Made by a program: the position numbers and the translations under genes. From Achromobacter xylosoxidans (lineage in GTDB: Bacteria > Pseudomonadota > Gammaproteobacteria > Burkholderiales > Burkholderiaceae_B): a stretch of 64,000 bases of DNA. The stretch is from positions 248,001 to 312,000 of the forward strand of contig NZ_LN831029.1 in the NCBI RefSeq assembly GCF_001457475.1, given 5' to 3'. Shown piece after piece: positions 35,944 through 49,524 of the stretch. Within the stretch, counting starts at the first letter, position 1. Every line of letters begins with the position of its first letter. A model generated the notes under the pieces. The model was not told the DNA's origin and did not search any database. It was given only the letters and a program-made list of their open reading frames with translations.

Positions 35944-36774
35944 TCAGCCGTACAGGTGCCGCGACTCGGGAAAGCGGCGCGCGCGCACGTCGGCGGCGTA
36001 ATCGCGCGCGGCCGCCTGGATGCGGTCGGCCAGGGTGTCGTAGCGTTTGACGAAGCGGGCGGTGCGCTCGAACATGCCGAGCATGTCGTCCACCACCAGC
36101 ACCTGGCCGTCGCAGCCGGCGGAGGCGCCGATGCCGATCGTGGGGCAGGCGATCGCCTCGGTGATGGCCAGCGCCAGCGGCTCGACCACGCCTTCGATCA
36201 CCACGGCGAAGGCGCCGGCCTCGGCAACCGCCGTGGCGTCGGCGGCGATGCGGGCGTATTCGGCATCGCCCCGGCCGCGGGCGCCATAGCCGCCAAGGAT
36301 GTTGACCGCCTGCGGCGTCAGGCCGATGTGCGCCATGACCGGAATGCCACGCGTCGACAGATAGGCGATCGCCGGCGCCATGGCCTGGCCGCCTTCCAGC
36401 TTGACGGCGCTGGCGCCGGTTTCCTTCAGGACGCGGGCGGCCGAACGGAAGGCCTGCTCCGGGCTTTCCTCGTAGCTGCCGAACGGCATGTCGACCACCA
36501 CCAGGGCCTGGCGCGCGCCGCGCACCACCGCGGCGCCGTGCGCGATCATCATGTCCAGCGTGACGGGCACGGTGGACGGCAGGCCGTAGATGGTCTGCGC
36601 CAGGCTGTCGCCCACCAGCAGCGCGTCGCAGTGCGGATCCAGCAGTTCGGCCATGCGCGCGGTGTAGGCGGTGAGCATGACCAGGGGTTCGGCGCGCTTG
36701 CGGGCGCGAAACGCCGGGACGGTCATGCGGCGCGGCGCGCCGGCGGCGGAATTCAGGGTGGCGGTAGTGGACAT
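35944..36774 (-). CDS. panB: 3-methyl-2-oxobutanoate hydroxymethyltransferase
   Basis: First committed enzyme of pantothenate synthesis: adds a hydroxymethyl group from methylene-tetrahydrofolate to ketoisovalerate. 276 residues, a TIM barrel. Visible motifs are [20 protein letters not shown], the metal-binding [44 protein letters not shown] and [19 protein letters not shown] departs from the usual GDSLGMVxxG, seen in a subset of proteobacterial second copies. ATG 36774 has AGGAGC upstream. panC is not adjacent, so this may be a standalone or additional panB. Confidence 0.92.
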   Translation of the reverse strand: MSTTATLNSAAGAPRRMTVPAFRARKRAEPLVMLTAYTARMAELLDPHCDALLVGDSLAQTIYGLPSTVPVTLDMMIAHGAAVVRGARQALVVVDMPFGSYEESPEQAFRSAARVLKETGASAVKLEGGQAMAPAIAYLSTRGIPVMAHIGLTPQAVNILGGYGARGRGDAEYARIAADATAVAEAGAFAVVIEGVVEPLALAITEAIACPTIGIGASAGCDGQVLVVDDMLGMFERTARFVKRYDTLADRIQAAARDYAADVRARRFPESRHLYG

Positions 36775-36836
36775 GCGGGCTCCTGGTATGCGGCGCGCAA
36801 GGCCCGTGGACGGGCGCCGCGCGCGGCACAGGTATA

Positions 36837-37754
36837 TCACGGCGTGGCGTCCGGCGCAGCCAGCAGCGCCGCGCGCATGTCTTCGAGGAAGGCCGCGGCG
36901 ATGTCATCCAGGTGGCTGCGCCGCTTGGCCACCATGCTGATCTCGACGTCGTAGTGATAGGCGTCGGCGTCCAGCGCGTGCAGCAGGCCGGCCGTCACGT
37001 AGGGCGCGGCGTAGTGCTCGGGCAGGTAGCCCAGGTGCGCGCCCGACAGGATCAGGATCAGCGCGGCCTCCATGTTGTCGGCTTCCGAGGTGATGTGACG
37101 CGGGCGGCCGGCGAACGACGATTCCGGCAGCGGATAGGTGCGCCAGGTCCAGTCGGCGTCGGCGATGTCCGCTTCGGTGACGCGGCCGGCGCGCGCCGCC
37201 AGCGGATGGCTGGCGCCGCAGTAGGCGACCTGCCTTTCCTGGAACAGCGGCGTGTAGTCCAGCATCGGCACGCGGTGCAGGAAATAGCCGATGGCCACCT
37301 GCATTTCGTCTTTCAGGATCAGTTCCTCCAGTTCGCGCGGGCTGCGGATCAGCACCGACAGGCGCACCGCTTCGTCGCGCCGGCGGAATTTCTCGATGGC
37401 GTGGCCGATGCGCGCGTTCTGCGCCATGGTGGCGTTGCCGATCAGGCCCAGCGTGAGGTTGCCGACCAGTTGCCGGTGCATGTTGCGCGCCTGCGCGCTG
37501 AAGTCGTCCAGCGAGGCTAGCGCGCGCCGCGCCAGCTTGTCGAAGCGCTGCCCCTTGGCGCTCAGGCGAAAGCCGCCGCGGCCGCGTTCGCACAGGGTGA
37601 AACCCAGGCGGGTCTCCAGCGTGGCCAGTTGGCTGCTGATGGTGGACTGGCCCACCCCCAGCAGCGCCTGCGCGGCGGAGACGCCGCCGGCGTCGACGAT
37701 GGTGAGGAAGACGCGGATCAGTCGCAGGTCGAGGTCGGAAACGTTCGAGAGCAT
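36837..37754 (-). CDS. LysR family regulator of the symporter/ureohydrolase genes
   Basis: 305 residues. The N-terminal helix-turn-helix is [20 protein letters not shown] plus [19 protein letters not shown]; a substrate-binding domain follows with [20 protein letters not shown] and [23 protein letters not shown] 37754 ([10 protein letters not shown]) is the normal start; the frame stays open to 38018 but crosses the intergenic palindrome. It is divergent from the sodium symporter and ureohydrolase genes, resembling the gbuR/gpuR arrangement of Pseudomonas guanidino-acid loci, with its probable box at 37773-37792. It runs toward panB (62-base gap). Confidence 0.9.
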   Translation of the reverse strand: MLSNVSDLDLRLIRVFLTIVDAGGVSAAQALLGVGQSTISSQLATLETRLGFTLCERGRGGFRLSAKGQRFDKLARRALASLDDFSAQARNMHRQLVGNLTLGLIGNATMAQNARIGHAIEKFRRRDEAVRLSVLIRSPRELEELILKDEMQVAIGYFLHRVPMLDYTPLFQERQVAYCGASHPLAARAGRVTEADIADADWTWRTYPLPESSFAGRPRHITSEADNMEAALILILSGAHLGYLPEHYAAPYVTAGLLHALDADAYHYDVEISMVAKRRSHLDDIAAAFLEDMRAALLAAPDATP

Positions 37755-37772
37755 AGGGTAATCACCGACAAA

Positions 37773-37792
37773 ACATCGATGAGCATCGATGT
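37773..37792. promoter_or_regulatory. Probable LysR-type operator
   Basis: ACATCGATG (37773-37781), AG, CATCGATGT (37784-37792) is a perfect 9-bp inverted repeat, 18 bases before the LysR start codon and 213 before the symporter start. Its position and dyad symmetry fit the recognition site of the adjacent LysR protein, which would repress itself and activate the symporter. Confidence 0.65.
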
Positions 37793-38004
37793 GAATTTTC
37801 CGAACTAGGCATGGATGGAAAAAGCCCGGATTTCTATTATTCCACCCGGGTTGTCGATTCGATGCAAGGCCGGCGCTGGCGCCGGCAAGCGCGCGAACCG
37901 GGGTCTGGAAGGATGCGTTTTCCAGATTCACTTCTATTTCAATAGCTGTTTTGCCGGCGGCGCTCGATGGCCCATGCCGCACGTGACGAAACAAGGGGAA
38001 GAAC

Positions 38005-39405
38005 ATGGTTCTGGACATCGGTGTAGTCGTGGCCTACCTGGCCGCGATGCTGTTGCTGGGGTGGTATGGGATGCGGCGCGCCAGGACGCACGAGGATTTC
38101 CTGGTGGCGGGGCGCAATCTCGGACCGGCCTTCTACATGGGCACCATGGCGGCCACGGTGCTGGGCGGCGCCAGCACCGTCGGCACGGTGCGGCTGGGGT
38201 ATGTGCATGGCATCTCGGGGTTCTGGCTGTGCGCCATGCTGGGCCTGGGCATCATCGTGCTCAACGTGTTCCTGGCCCGGCCGCTGCTGAAGCTGCGCAT
38301 CTTCACCGTGACGCAGATCCTGGAGTTCCGCTACAGCGCGCGCACCCGGCATGTCAGCGCGCTGGTGATGATGGCCTACGCGCTGATGCTGGCCGCGACC
38401 TCGGTGATCGCGACCGGCACGGTGATGCAGGTGCTGTTCGACATGCCCTTCTGGCTGGCGATCCTGGTGGGCGGCGGCGTGGTGGTGGTGTATTCGGCGG
38501 TGGGCGGCATGTGGTCGCTGACCCTGACCGACATCGTGCAGTTCCTGATCAAGACCGTTGGCCTGATGGCCGTGCTGCTGCCGATCTGCCTGTCGCGGGT
38601 CGGCGGCTGGGACCAACTGGTGGCGAAACTGCCGGCGGCCAGCTTCGAGCCGACCGCGATCGGCTGGCCCACCATCGTGACGTACTTCCTGATCTATTTC
38701 TTCGGCATCCTGATCGGCCAGGACATCTGGCAACGCGTCTTTACCGCCCGCAGCGAGCGGGTGGCGAGGCTGGCGGGGGCGGCGGCGGGGCTGTATTGCA
38801 TAGTCTATGGCCTGGTGGGCGCGCTGATCGGCATGACCGCCAGGGTCTTGCTGCCCGACCTGGACAACGTCAACAACGCCTTTGCCGCCATCGTCCAGGC
38901 CGAATTGCCGGCTGGCATTCGCGGCCTGGTGATCGCGGCGGCGCTGGCGGCGATGATGTCCACCGCCAGCGCGGCGATGCTGGCGTCTTCCACCGTGCTG
39001 GCCGAGGACCTGCTGCCGGCCTTGCGCGGCGGCCGCGGCTTTACCCACGTGCGCAGCCATCGCCTGATGACGCTGCTGGTCGGCCTGGCCACGCTCGGCA
39101 TCGCGCTGGTGGTCGACGACGTGCTGGACGCGTTGACCTGCGCCTACAACCTGCTGGTCGGCGGCATGCTGGTGCCGATCCTGGGCGCCATCTGGTGGCG
39201 CCGTGGAACGACCGCCGGCGCGATCGCCAGCATGCTGCTGGGCTGCGCCACGGCGATCGGCTTCATGATCCGCGACGGCCTGGCGGCCAACACGCCGATC
39301 TACGCCAGCCTGGCCGTCAGCGCCGTCAGTTTCATCATCGTCAGCCTGATCGGACAGGCGGCGGCGCCGGTTCACGGCGATTCATCTTCCAGGAGCACCC
39401 CATGA
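38005..39405 (+). CDS. Sodium:solute symporter (SSS family)
   Basis: 466-residue membrane protein with about 13 helices. The N-terminal part has EDFLVAGRNLGPAFYMGTMA followed by ATVLGGASTVG, the sodium-site region of the family; YSAVGGMWSLTLTDIVQFLI and FFGILIGQDIWQRVFTARSE are also family hallmarks. AAGGGGAAGA lies just before ATG 38005. Co-translation with the ureohydrolase (ATGA overlap) suggests import of a guanidino acid or agmatine-like compound. In P. aeruginosa gpuP, a symporter of this family, is coupled to the guanidinopropionase gene gpuA in the same way. Confidence 0.9.
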   Translation: MVLDIGVVVAYLAAMLLLGWYGMRRARTHEDFLVAGRNLGPAFYMGTMAATVLGGASTVGTVRLGYVHGISGFWLCAMLGLGIIVLNVFLARPLLKLRIFTVTQILEFRYSARTRHVSALVMMAYALMLAATSVIATGTVMQVLFDMPFWLAILVGGGVVVVYSAVGGMWSLTLTDIVQFLIKTVGLMAVLLPICLSRVGGWDQLVAKLPAASFEPTAIGWPTIVTYFLIYFFGILIGQDIWQRVFTARSERVARLAGAAAGLYCIVYGLVGALIGMTARVLLPDLDNVNNAFAAIVQAELPAGIRGLVIAAALAAMMSTASAAMLASSTVLAEDLLPALRGGRGFTHVRSHRLMTLLVGLATLGIALVVDDVLDALTCAYNLLVGGMLVPILGAIWWRRGTTAGAIASMLLGCATAIGFMIRDGLAANTPIYASLAVSAVSFIIVSLIGQAAAPVHGDSSSRSTP

Positions 39406-40448
39406 GTTTCACCCCCGAGAAACTGGCCGCGCTGCGTGCCCGGTTTGGCGGAGCCAACGAGGCCGTCATCCACGATCCGCACTTTCGCGCGGTGGCGGCC
39501 AACGTCATCGACGACAGCGGCACCCGCAGCGCGCCCTATGCCGGCATGCCGACATTGCTCGACGCGCCGGCGCGGCAGGTCGACTGGACCCAACCGGATT
39601 TCGGCGACCTGCAGGTGGCGCTGCTCGGCGTGCCGATGGATCTGGGCGCCAGCAACCGCAGCGGCTGTCGCTTCGGGCCGCGCGCGTTGCGCGCCATCGA
39701 GCGGGTCGGCCCCTACAACCATGTGCTCAAGTGCGCGCCGGTGCGCGAGCTGCGCGTGGCCGACATCGGCGACGTGCCGATGCGCAGTCGCTACAGCCTG
39801 GAACAGTCGCACGAGGACATCCACGCGGCCTACGAGAAACTCGTGGCAGCCGGCGTCGCGCCGCTCTCGGTGGGCGGCGACCATTCCGTGACACTGCCCA
39901 TCCTGCGGGCGCTGGGCGCCCGGCAACCCGTGGCGCTGGTGCATTTCGATGCGCATTGCGACACCGGCGGCCCCTTCGACGGCAGCCGCTTCCATCACGG
40001 CGGGCCATTCCGCCAGGCGGTGCTGGAAGGCGTGCTCGACCCGACGCGCACGATCCAGATCGGCATCCGTGGATCGGCCGAATACCTGTGGGAGTTCTCG
40101 TATGAATCCGGCATGACCGTGATCCATGCGGAGGACATTCCGCGGCTTGGGGTGGACGCCATCATCGCCCAGGCGCGAGCCATCGTCGGCGACGCGCCCG
40201 TGTATGTGTCGTTCGACATCGATTGCCTGGATCCCGCTTTCGCGCCCGGCACCGGCACGCCCGAGGTTGGCGGCGTGACGGTGCGCGAGGCCCAGGCCAT
40301 GCTGCGCGGGCTGGCGGGCCTGGACATCGTTGGCGGCGACCTGGTGGAAGTGGCGCCGTCGTATGACGCCACCGCCAACACGGCGCATGCGGGGGCGCAG
40401 ATCCTGTTCGAGATCCTCAGCCTGATGCGGCTGCGCGGCCCGCGCTGA
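39402..40448 (+). CDS. speB: Agmatinase-family ureohydrolase (guanidinobutyrase/guanidinopropionase-like)
   Basis: 348-residue manganese enzyme that splits urea from a guanidino compound. Metal ligands are visible in GGDHSVTLPI, VHFDAHCDTGG and SFDIDCLDPAFAPGTGTPE. GASNRSGCRFGPRALR near the N-terminus and the extended FDGSRFHHGGPF loop after the metal site resemble guanidinobutyrase (GbuA) and guanidinopropionase (GpuA) more than E. coli agmatinase (306 residues). The co-transcribed symporter and LysR partner support use of an external guanidino acid. The ATG at 39402 overlaps the symporter stop. It ends 12 bases from the convergent ArnT-like gene. Confidence 0.9.
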   Translation: MSFTPEKLAALRARFGGANEAVIHDPHFRAVAANVIDDSGTRSAPYAGMPTLLDAPARQVDWTQPDFGDLQVALLGVPMDLGASNRSGCRFGPRALRAIERVGPYNHVLKCAPVRELRVADIGDVPMRSRYSLEQSHEDIHAAYEKLVAAGVAPLSVGGDHSVTLPILRALGARQPVALVHFDAHCDTGGPFDGSRFHHGGPFRQAVLEGVLDPTRTIQIGIRGSAEYLWEFSYESGMTVIHAEDIPRLGVDAIIAQARAIVGDAPVYVSFDIDCLDPAFAPGTGTPEVGGVTVREAQAMLRGLAGLDIVGGDLVEVAPSYDATANTAHAGAQILFEILSLMRLRGPR

Positions 40449-40460
40449 GACGCTGGCGCT

Positions 40461-41906
40461 TCAGCGCACAGTGGCGCCCGCCACCCGCAGCAAGGTGTAG
40501 CGCCGGCTCGAGTACAGGGGCGTTACCGTGCCGTGCCAGCCCGCCAGCAAGCTGCCAGCCTCGTCCTTGGGGACCGCCAGGAAAACCCGCTGGCCGGGTT
40601 CCGGCAGCACGGCGGCCAGGTCGGCGGGCTCGATCAGACCGGCGGTATCGCGCGAATAGTAGCGGGCCGAGAACGGGCGGCTGTCGACGAAGTAAAGCCT
40701 GTCGCCTTCCCGCATGGCGGCTTCGGCCTGTTGCACCAGCTGCTTCTCCGTCTTGTAGTGAACCGGCCGGGCCCATGCCAGCAGCGCCAGCGCCAGCGCG
40801 GCGGCCGGCGCCAGCGCCATGCCCGCCAGCAGCAGCCTGCCCGGGCGCGCCGCGCGCCACTGGCTGGCCTGGTTGCCGAGCGCCAGCGCCACCGGCGGCA
40901 GCGCCGGCAGCACATAGGTCCACAGGATGTTGCCCGACAGCGTGAAGAAGGCCGGCGTGGCCAGCGCCCAGGCCAGCAGGTAGGTCGTGGCTGGGTCGCG
41001 CAAGGCCGTCGGCACGCGCCGGCGTAGCGGCGCTTGGCGACGCGGCCACAGCAACAGGCCAAGCCAGACCAAGCCCCATGGCAGGGTCGCCAGCAGCCAG
41101 TCCAGCCAGATGGCGCCGTAAGGCCGTTGGTGGGCCGAGCCGTAGCGGTCGCCCTGCCAGCCCGGATCGACGAAGCGCAGGAAGTGTTCACCGATGATGA
41201 AGTAGCGCAGGAAGCCTGGCGTCTTGAGTTCGGCGGCGATGTACCAGGGCAGCGCCAGCATCAGCGTCAGGGCGATGCCGCTGGCCCAGGGCAGGGCTTG
41301 CAGCTGTGCGCGTCCATTGCGGTGCCACAGCATCCACGGCACGATCGCGGCGGCCGTCAGCACCACCGCCAGCGGCCCCTTGGACAGCAGGCCGATCGTC
41401 AGGCCTGCAAAGAATCCATAACGCCACCATGGGCGGGGCTCGCGTGGCGCCAGCAGGAAGGAGACCATCGACAGCGTGATGCCCAGCGCCAGGAACGCGT
41501 CGGTCAGCACCGCGCCGGCGCTGGCGAACGGCAGCAGCATGGTGGCGAACAGCAGCGTGGCCCAGCGCGCCGCCTGTTCGCCGTGCAGGCGGCGGCCGCA
41601 CGCATGCACCAGCGCCAGCACGCCCAGCATGGCCAGCCACGATGGCAGGCGCACCGCCAGTTCCGACAGGCCGAGCAGCCGGATCGACAGCGCCGGCGCC
41701 CAGAACGCGAGCGGCGGCTTGCCCCAGAATGGCACGCCCGGCTCGAACCAGGGCGTGATCCAGTCGCCGCTTGCCGCCATCAGGCGGGCGATTTCGGCAT
41801 AGCGCGGCTCGGAGGTGTCGGCCAGCGGCATCAGCGTCATTGCCAGCAGCCGCAACGCCAGGATGACGCCCAGACCCAGCAGCAGGCCCCTAGAAGTTAA
41901 CCGCAT
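40461..41906 (-). CDS. ArnT-like lipid-linked sugar transferase (PMT family)
   Basis: 481-residue membrane glycosyltransferase (GT-C fold, about 11-12 helices). The first periplasmic loop has the catalytic-type DTSEPRYAEIARLMAASGDW and VPFWGKPPLAFWAPALSIRL, the PMT/ArnT signature. It transfers a sugar from an undecaprenyl-phosphate carrier to lipid A or another periplasmic acceptor. It is ~70 residues shorter than ArnT. The GT2 gene overlapping its start by 17 bases would make the carrier-linked donor. In Bordetella pertussis an ArnT-like/GT2-type gene set (lgm) adds glucosamine to lipid A phosphates; this pair is plausibly equivalent, but I have no sequence comparison to confirm it. Confidence 0.85.
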   Translation of the reverse strand: MRLTSRGLLLGLGVILALRLLAMTLMPLADTSEPRYAEIARLMAASGDWITPWFEPGVPFWGKPPLAFWAPALSIRLLGLSELAVRLPSWLAMLGVLALVHACGRRLHGEQAARWATLLFATMLLPFASAGAVLTDAFLALGITLSMVSFLLAPREPRPWWRYGFFAGLTIGLLSKGPLAVVLTAAAIVPWMLWHRNGRAQLQALPWASGIALTLMLALPWYIAAELKTPGFLRYFIIGEHFLRFVDPGWQGDRYGSAHQRPYGAIWLDWLLATLPWGLVWLGLLLWPRRQAPLRRRVPTALRDPATTYLLAWALATPAFFTLSGNILWTYVLPALPPVALALGNQASQWRAARPGRLLLAGMALAPAAALALALLAWARPVHYKTEKQLVQQAEAAMREGDRLYFVDSRPFSARYYSRDTAGLIEPADLAAVLPEPGQRVFLAVPKDEAGSLLAGWHGTVTPLYSSRRYTLLRVAGATVR

Positions 41907-42921
41907 GCGGACCCTTGCCGGTGTCGGCCAGCGGCAGGACCGCCGCGGCGCTGTGCTGCACCTCGCTCACAAGGTAGACGGGCCGCTGCTTGGCTTCCAT
42001 GTAGGTCTTGCCCATGTATTCGCCCAGCAGGCCGATGGTGATCAGCTGAATGCCGCTCAGGAAAGTGATCATGGCCATCAGCGAGGGATAGCCCTCGACG
42101 GGATCGCCGAAGATGAGTGTCTTGAAGATGATGGCCAGGCCAAACAGCGCGCCGAGCAAGGCGGCCGTCACGCCGGCGGCCGTGGCCCAGCGCAGCGGCG
42201 CGGTGGAGAACGAGGTGATGCCTTCCATTGCCAGCCGCAGCAGCGCGAAATAGTTCCACTTGGTGGCGCCGGCGGCGCGGGGAGCGCGGTCGTAGTCGAT
42301 GACGCGGGTGGGCATGCCGATCCAGGCGTACAGGCCCTTCATGTAGCGGCATCTCTCGGGCAGCCGCAGCAGCGCGTCGACCGCGCGCCGGCTCATCAGG
42401 CGGAAATCGCCGGTGTCCGGCGGGATCGCGGCCCGGCTCAGGCGGCTGAGCAGCCGGTAGTAGGCATAGGCCGAGGCGCGCTTGAGCCAGCTTTCGCCCG
42501 CGCGGCTGCGGCGCCGCATGCAGACCACGTCGGCGCCCTCGCGCCAGGCCCGCACCATGTCCGGGATCAGTTCCGGCGGGTCCTGCAGGTCGGCGTCCAG
42601 CAGGATAACGGCCGCGCCCGTGGCATGCTCCAGGCCCGCCGTCATGGCGGCCTCTTTGCCGAAGTTGCGGCTCAGGCGCACCAGCTTCAGCCCGGGCTCG
42701 CGCGCCATGAGGCCCGCCAGGTATTCGGCGCTGCCGTCCTGGCTGCCGTCGTCGACGAACACGATTTCCCAGGGTTCGCCCAGGGCGTCCAGCACCTGCC
42801 GCAGCCGCGCGTGGCACAGGGGCAGTACCTCGCGTTCGTTCAGGAAGGGAATGATGATGGAGACCTGCACCGGACGCGGCGGGGTCCGTGGCAAGGTCGG
42901 CAGATCAGGATAGGGACGCAT
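41890..42921 (-). CDS. Polyprenyl-phosphate glycosyltransferase, GT2 (GtrB/ArnC-like)
   Basis: 343 residues. The GT-A catalytic domain occupies ~20-230: VSIIIPFLNEREVLPLCHAR, the nucleotide-binding EIVFVDDGSQDGSAEYL, NFGKEAAMTAGLEHATG and the metal-binding VILLDADLQDPPELIPDM. Two C-terminal membrane helices follow (ATAAGVTAALLGALFGLAII and FLSGIQLITIGLLGEYMGKT), as in GtrB and DPM1-like enzymes that load a sugar on undecaprenyl phosphate at the cytoplasmic face. Gene order (GT2 first, overlapping the ArnT-like gene) marks a two-gene operon. The sugar is unknown. Confidence 0.9.
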   Translation of the reverse strand: MRPYPDLPTLPRTPPRPVQVSIIIPFLNEREVLPLCHARLRQVLDALGEPWEIVFVDDGSQDGSAEYLAGLMAREPGLKLVRLSRNFGKEAAMTAGLEHATGAAVILLDADLQDPPELIPDMVRAWREGADVVCMRRRSRAGESWLKRASAYAYYRLLSRLSRAAIPPDTGDFRLMSRRAVDALLRLPERCRYMKGLYAWIGMPTRVIDYDRAPRAAGATKWNYFALLRLAMEGITSFSTAPLRWATAAGVTAALLGALFGLAIIFKTLIFGDPVEGYPSLMAMITFLSGIQLITIGLLGEYMGKTYMEAKQRPVYLVSEVQHSAAAVLPLADTGKGPHAVNF

Positions 42922-43069
42922 TGTCTGGGTACTTTCAGGTGGAGCTGACGGGCCACGCAGGCCGTGAAGCGCCGGCGTTTCGCCACTTTATTGGGCCGTC
43001 TTCGACAGCTTCCGGACGGCGACATTACATTTGCGCAAGGGTCGAGGCCGTGGGCATGACCCCGTCGGT

Positions 43070-47486
<4,417 letters not shown>

Positions 47487-47500
47487 GGGGAAGGTAGGGT

Positions 47501-48754
47501 TCAACGTCCGAGAATGCGATCGATGTCCGCCGAAGCCTGATAGGCGCTGGCCAGGACGTTCAGGTAGCCGATGTTTCCTTGCGACAGGGTGCGTTGCGCG
47601 TCCAGCACTTCCAGGAAGCTCACCTTGCCGGCCTCGAAGCCTTTGCGGGCGCTGTCGTAGGCTTCGGCGGCGCCGGGCAGCACGGTGGCGCGGTACTCGC
47701 GCGCCGAGTTGGCGGCCAGGTCGAATTGCGATACGGATTGCAGCAGGTCGGCGGTCAGGCGCGATTCCAGCTCGCGGTACATGTCCTGCGCCTTGTACGA
47801 CTGCATCGTGGCCGAGTAGACGTTGCCCTGGTTGCGGTCGAACAGCGGCAGCGGGATCGCCACGCCGAACTGCGCCTTGTTGCGGCCCTGCTCGTTGTCG
47901 CGGGCGACGCCGGCGCTCAGGGTGATGTCCGGATAGCGCTTGCTTTTCTCGACTTCCAGCTGCGCCCGGCCCATTTCGACCGAGAGGCGCCCCGCCTCCA
48001 TGCGCGGCGACGTGGCCAGCGCGGCCCGCAGGTCGTCGATGGCTTCGCGCCGCGGCAGCGTGCCCAGGTCGGCGCCGACCTGCGCGAAATCCGGCTGCGG
48101 CGCGCCCCACAGTTGCCCCAGCTTGCGGCGCGCGGCCTGCAGCGCGCTGTCGGCCGCGCGCGCCTCGATGCGCGAGTTGGCCAGTTCGACGCGGGCCTTG
48201 CTGCTTTCCAGCGGCGGCGCCTTGCCGGCCGCGACGCGCCGTTCGGCCAGGCGCAGGGCGCTCTGCGCGATCTCCACGGCGCCCTGCGACACGCGCACGG
48301 TTTCCTGCGCCACCGCCACGTCGAAGAAGGCGGCGATGACGGCGGCGCGCAGGTCGGCGCGCGCGCTCGACAGGTCGCGCTGGGCAATGTCGCGCGCCAG
48401 GCCGGCGGCCTTGACGCGCGCGGCGCGCTTGCCGCCCAGTTCCACCGGCATGCTCAAGGTCGTGGTGGTGGTGCGCGTGGTGCGGCGGTTGTCGTCGATG
48501 CCGACCTCGATGCTGGGATTCGGAATGACGCCGGCCTGTGTGAGCTGGCCTTCGCTGGACGCGGCTTCGTTGCGGGCGGCCGCCAGCAGCGGGCTGCGTT
48601 CATAGGCGGTCGCCAGCGCCTGTTCCAGCGTCAAAACCTGGCCCGCCGGCATGGCGCGCGGGGAAGGCGTGGGACTGGCGGGGCCGGGCTGGGCCCAGGC
48701 CGGCGTGAGGCACAGGGCCGCCGCCAGGGCGAGCGGTATCGGGGATAAACGCAT
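47501..48754 (-). CDS. czcC: Outer-membrane channel of the Czc efflux system (TolC family)
   Basis: 417 residues. The signal peptide is SPIPLALAAALCLTPAWAQ, cleaved after AWA near residue 22. Two OEP repeats, each with long helices and a beta segment: LEQALATAYERSPLLAAARN ... ARRKLGQLWG, and MGRAQLEVEKSKRYPDITLS ... DAQRTLSQGNIGYLNVLASA. VAIPLPLFDRNQGN is typical of CzcC/CusC proteins. ATG 48754 gives a normal signal peptide; the frame reaches 48820. It leads the czcCBA operon, divergent from the small exported gene over a 252-base region with repeats. Confidence 0.92.
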   Translation of the reverse strand: MRLSPIPLALAAALCLTPAWAQPGPASPTPSPRAMPAGQVLTLEQALATAYERSPLLAAARNEAASSEGQLTQAGVIPNPSIEVGIDDNRRTTRTTTTTLSMPVELGGKRAARVKAAGLARDIAQRDLSSARADLRAAVIAAFFDVAVAQETVRVSQGAVEIAQSALRLAERRVAAGKAPPLESSKARVELANSRIEARAADSALQAARRKLGQLWGAPQPDFAQVGADLGTLPRREAIDDLRAALATSPRMEAGRLSVEMGRAQLEVEKSKRYPDITLSAGVARDNEQGRNKAQFGVAIPLPLFDRNQGNVYSATMQSYKAQDMYRELESRLTADLLQSVSQFDLAANSAREYRATVLPGAAEAYDSARKGFEAGKVSFLEVLDAQRTLSQGNIGYLNVLASAYQASADIDRILGR

Positions 48755-48858
48755 GAGGTCAACCAAGGGAGAGCGCCACGGACTCGGGCTGAGGCAGGCA
48801 TTGGTGGGCACTCTATCCAACGGTCCTCGTCAGATCCTCGACAGAAAAATGACATTTC

Positions 48859-48889
48859 CGTAAGGTTCGCGCGCCTTACGAATTCGTAA
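48859..48889. promoter_or_regulatory. Palindromic control region between czcC and the exported-protein gene
   Basis: CGTAAGG (48859-48865) and CCTTACG (48874-48880) form an inverted repeat with an 8-base spacer. It overlaps a perfect 14-bp palindrome TTACGAATTCGTAA (48876-48889). The sites lie about 105 bases upstream of czcC and 118 upstream of the rightward gene. They are candidates for binding the OmpR-type regulator encoded at 49525. Confidence 0.5.
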
Positions 48890-49006
48890 TCGGCGTGTTG
48901 GCGAATTGACGCGGTCGCGTCCTTAAAGTGTCTTCACCGCTTGACAGAAGCGTGCAGGCGCGGCGCTCCAGCCGCCCCGGCAAGTCACTGAAACTGGGAG
49001 ACCCTC

Positions 49007-49348
49007 ATGAAGCAACGCATTGTCACCACCCTCGCCCTGTGCGGCGCCCTGGCCGTGCCGGCCCTGGCCAGCGCCAACAGCACCTGGCACCAGACCAATA
49101 CCGAGATCGGCTACAGCATCGCGCCGGATCACGCCACCGGTGGCAAGACCGGCGAACAGGTGGCCAACGAACTGGCCGCCGCCAAGGCCGACAAGCGGCA
49201 GTGGTTCTTCCTGACCTACAACAACCTGGCCAAGCCGGGCTGGGCCAAGCAGGGCACGTCGCGCACCCGCGCCGATGCGCTGGCGGAAGTCGAGGCGATG
49301 ACGCCAGCCGAGCGCGCCCGCCTGGACGCGATCTACACGCCGGGTTGA
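49007..49348 (+). CDS. Small exported protein next to the metal two-component genes
   Basis: 113 residues with signal peptide VTTLALCGALAVPALASA, cleaved near residue 23, giving a ~90-residue periplasmic protein. The mature part NSTWHQTNTEIGYSIAPDHA ... KADKRQWFFLTYNNLAKPGW has two His and several aromatic residues but no cysteine. I do not recognise a domain with confidence. The start follows GGGAG. It lies between czcCBA (divergent) and the response regulator (177 bases downstream), so a role in metal binding or envelope-stress signalling is plausible by position only. Confidence 0.7.
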   Translation: MKQRIVTTLALCGALAVPALASANSTWHQTNTEIGYSIAPDHATGGKTGEQVANELAAAKADKRQWFFLTYNNLAKPGWAKQGTSRTRADALAEVEAMTPAERARLDAIYTPG

Positions 49349-49524
49349 TCGGACCCTTGCCCTTGCCTGCCGCCATCGGCGGCAGAGCCGGCCAGGCGAC
49401 CGCCGACCGCGACCCGCCGTCCCGCGCCCTGGCGCCAGGACGGCGGACGCCGTTGCCCGCCGTCGCGCACGTAGAATAGGGTGGCGACGCGTCGCGGTTC
49501 GTCCCTCTTTCCATTCGGGGCCCC

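Noticed and set aside
35879..36907. Fusion of the DUF697 GTPase with upstream sequence (712 residues)
   Set aside because: The upstream part is an out-of-frame reading of panB; ATG 35878 gives the natural GTPase start.
35169..37941. 15-base identity TTCACTTCTATTTCA at 35169-35183 and 37927-37941
   Set aside because: One copy is inside the GTPase coding sequence and the other is intergenic, with no flanking similarity; judged chance.
37815..39401. N-terminal extension of the ureohydrolase through the symporter gene
   Set aside because: It is an alternate frame of the symporter; ATG 39402 with ATGA coupling is the true start.
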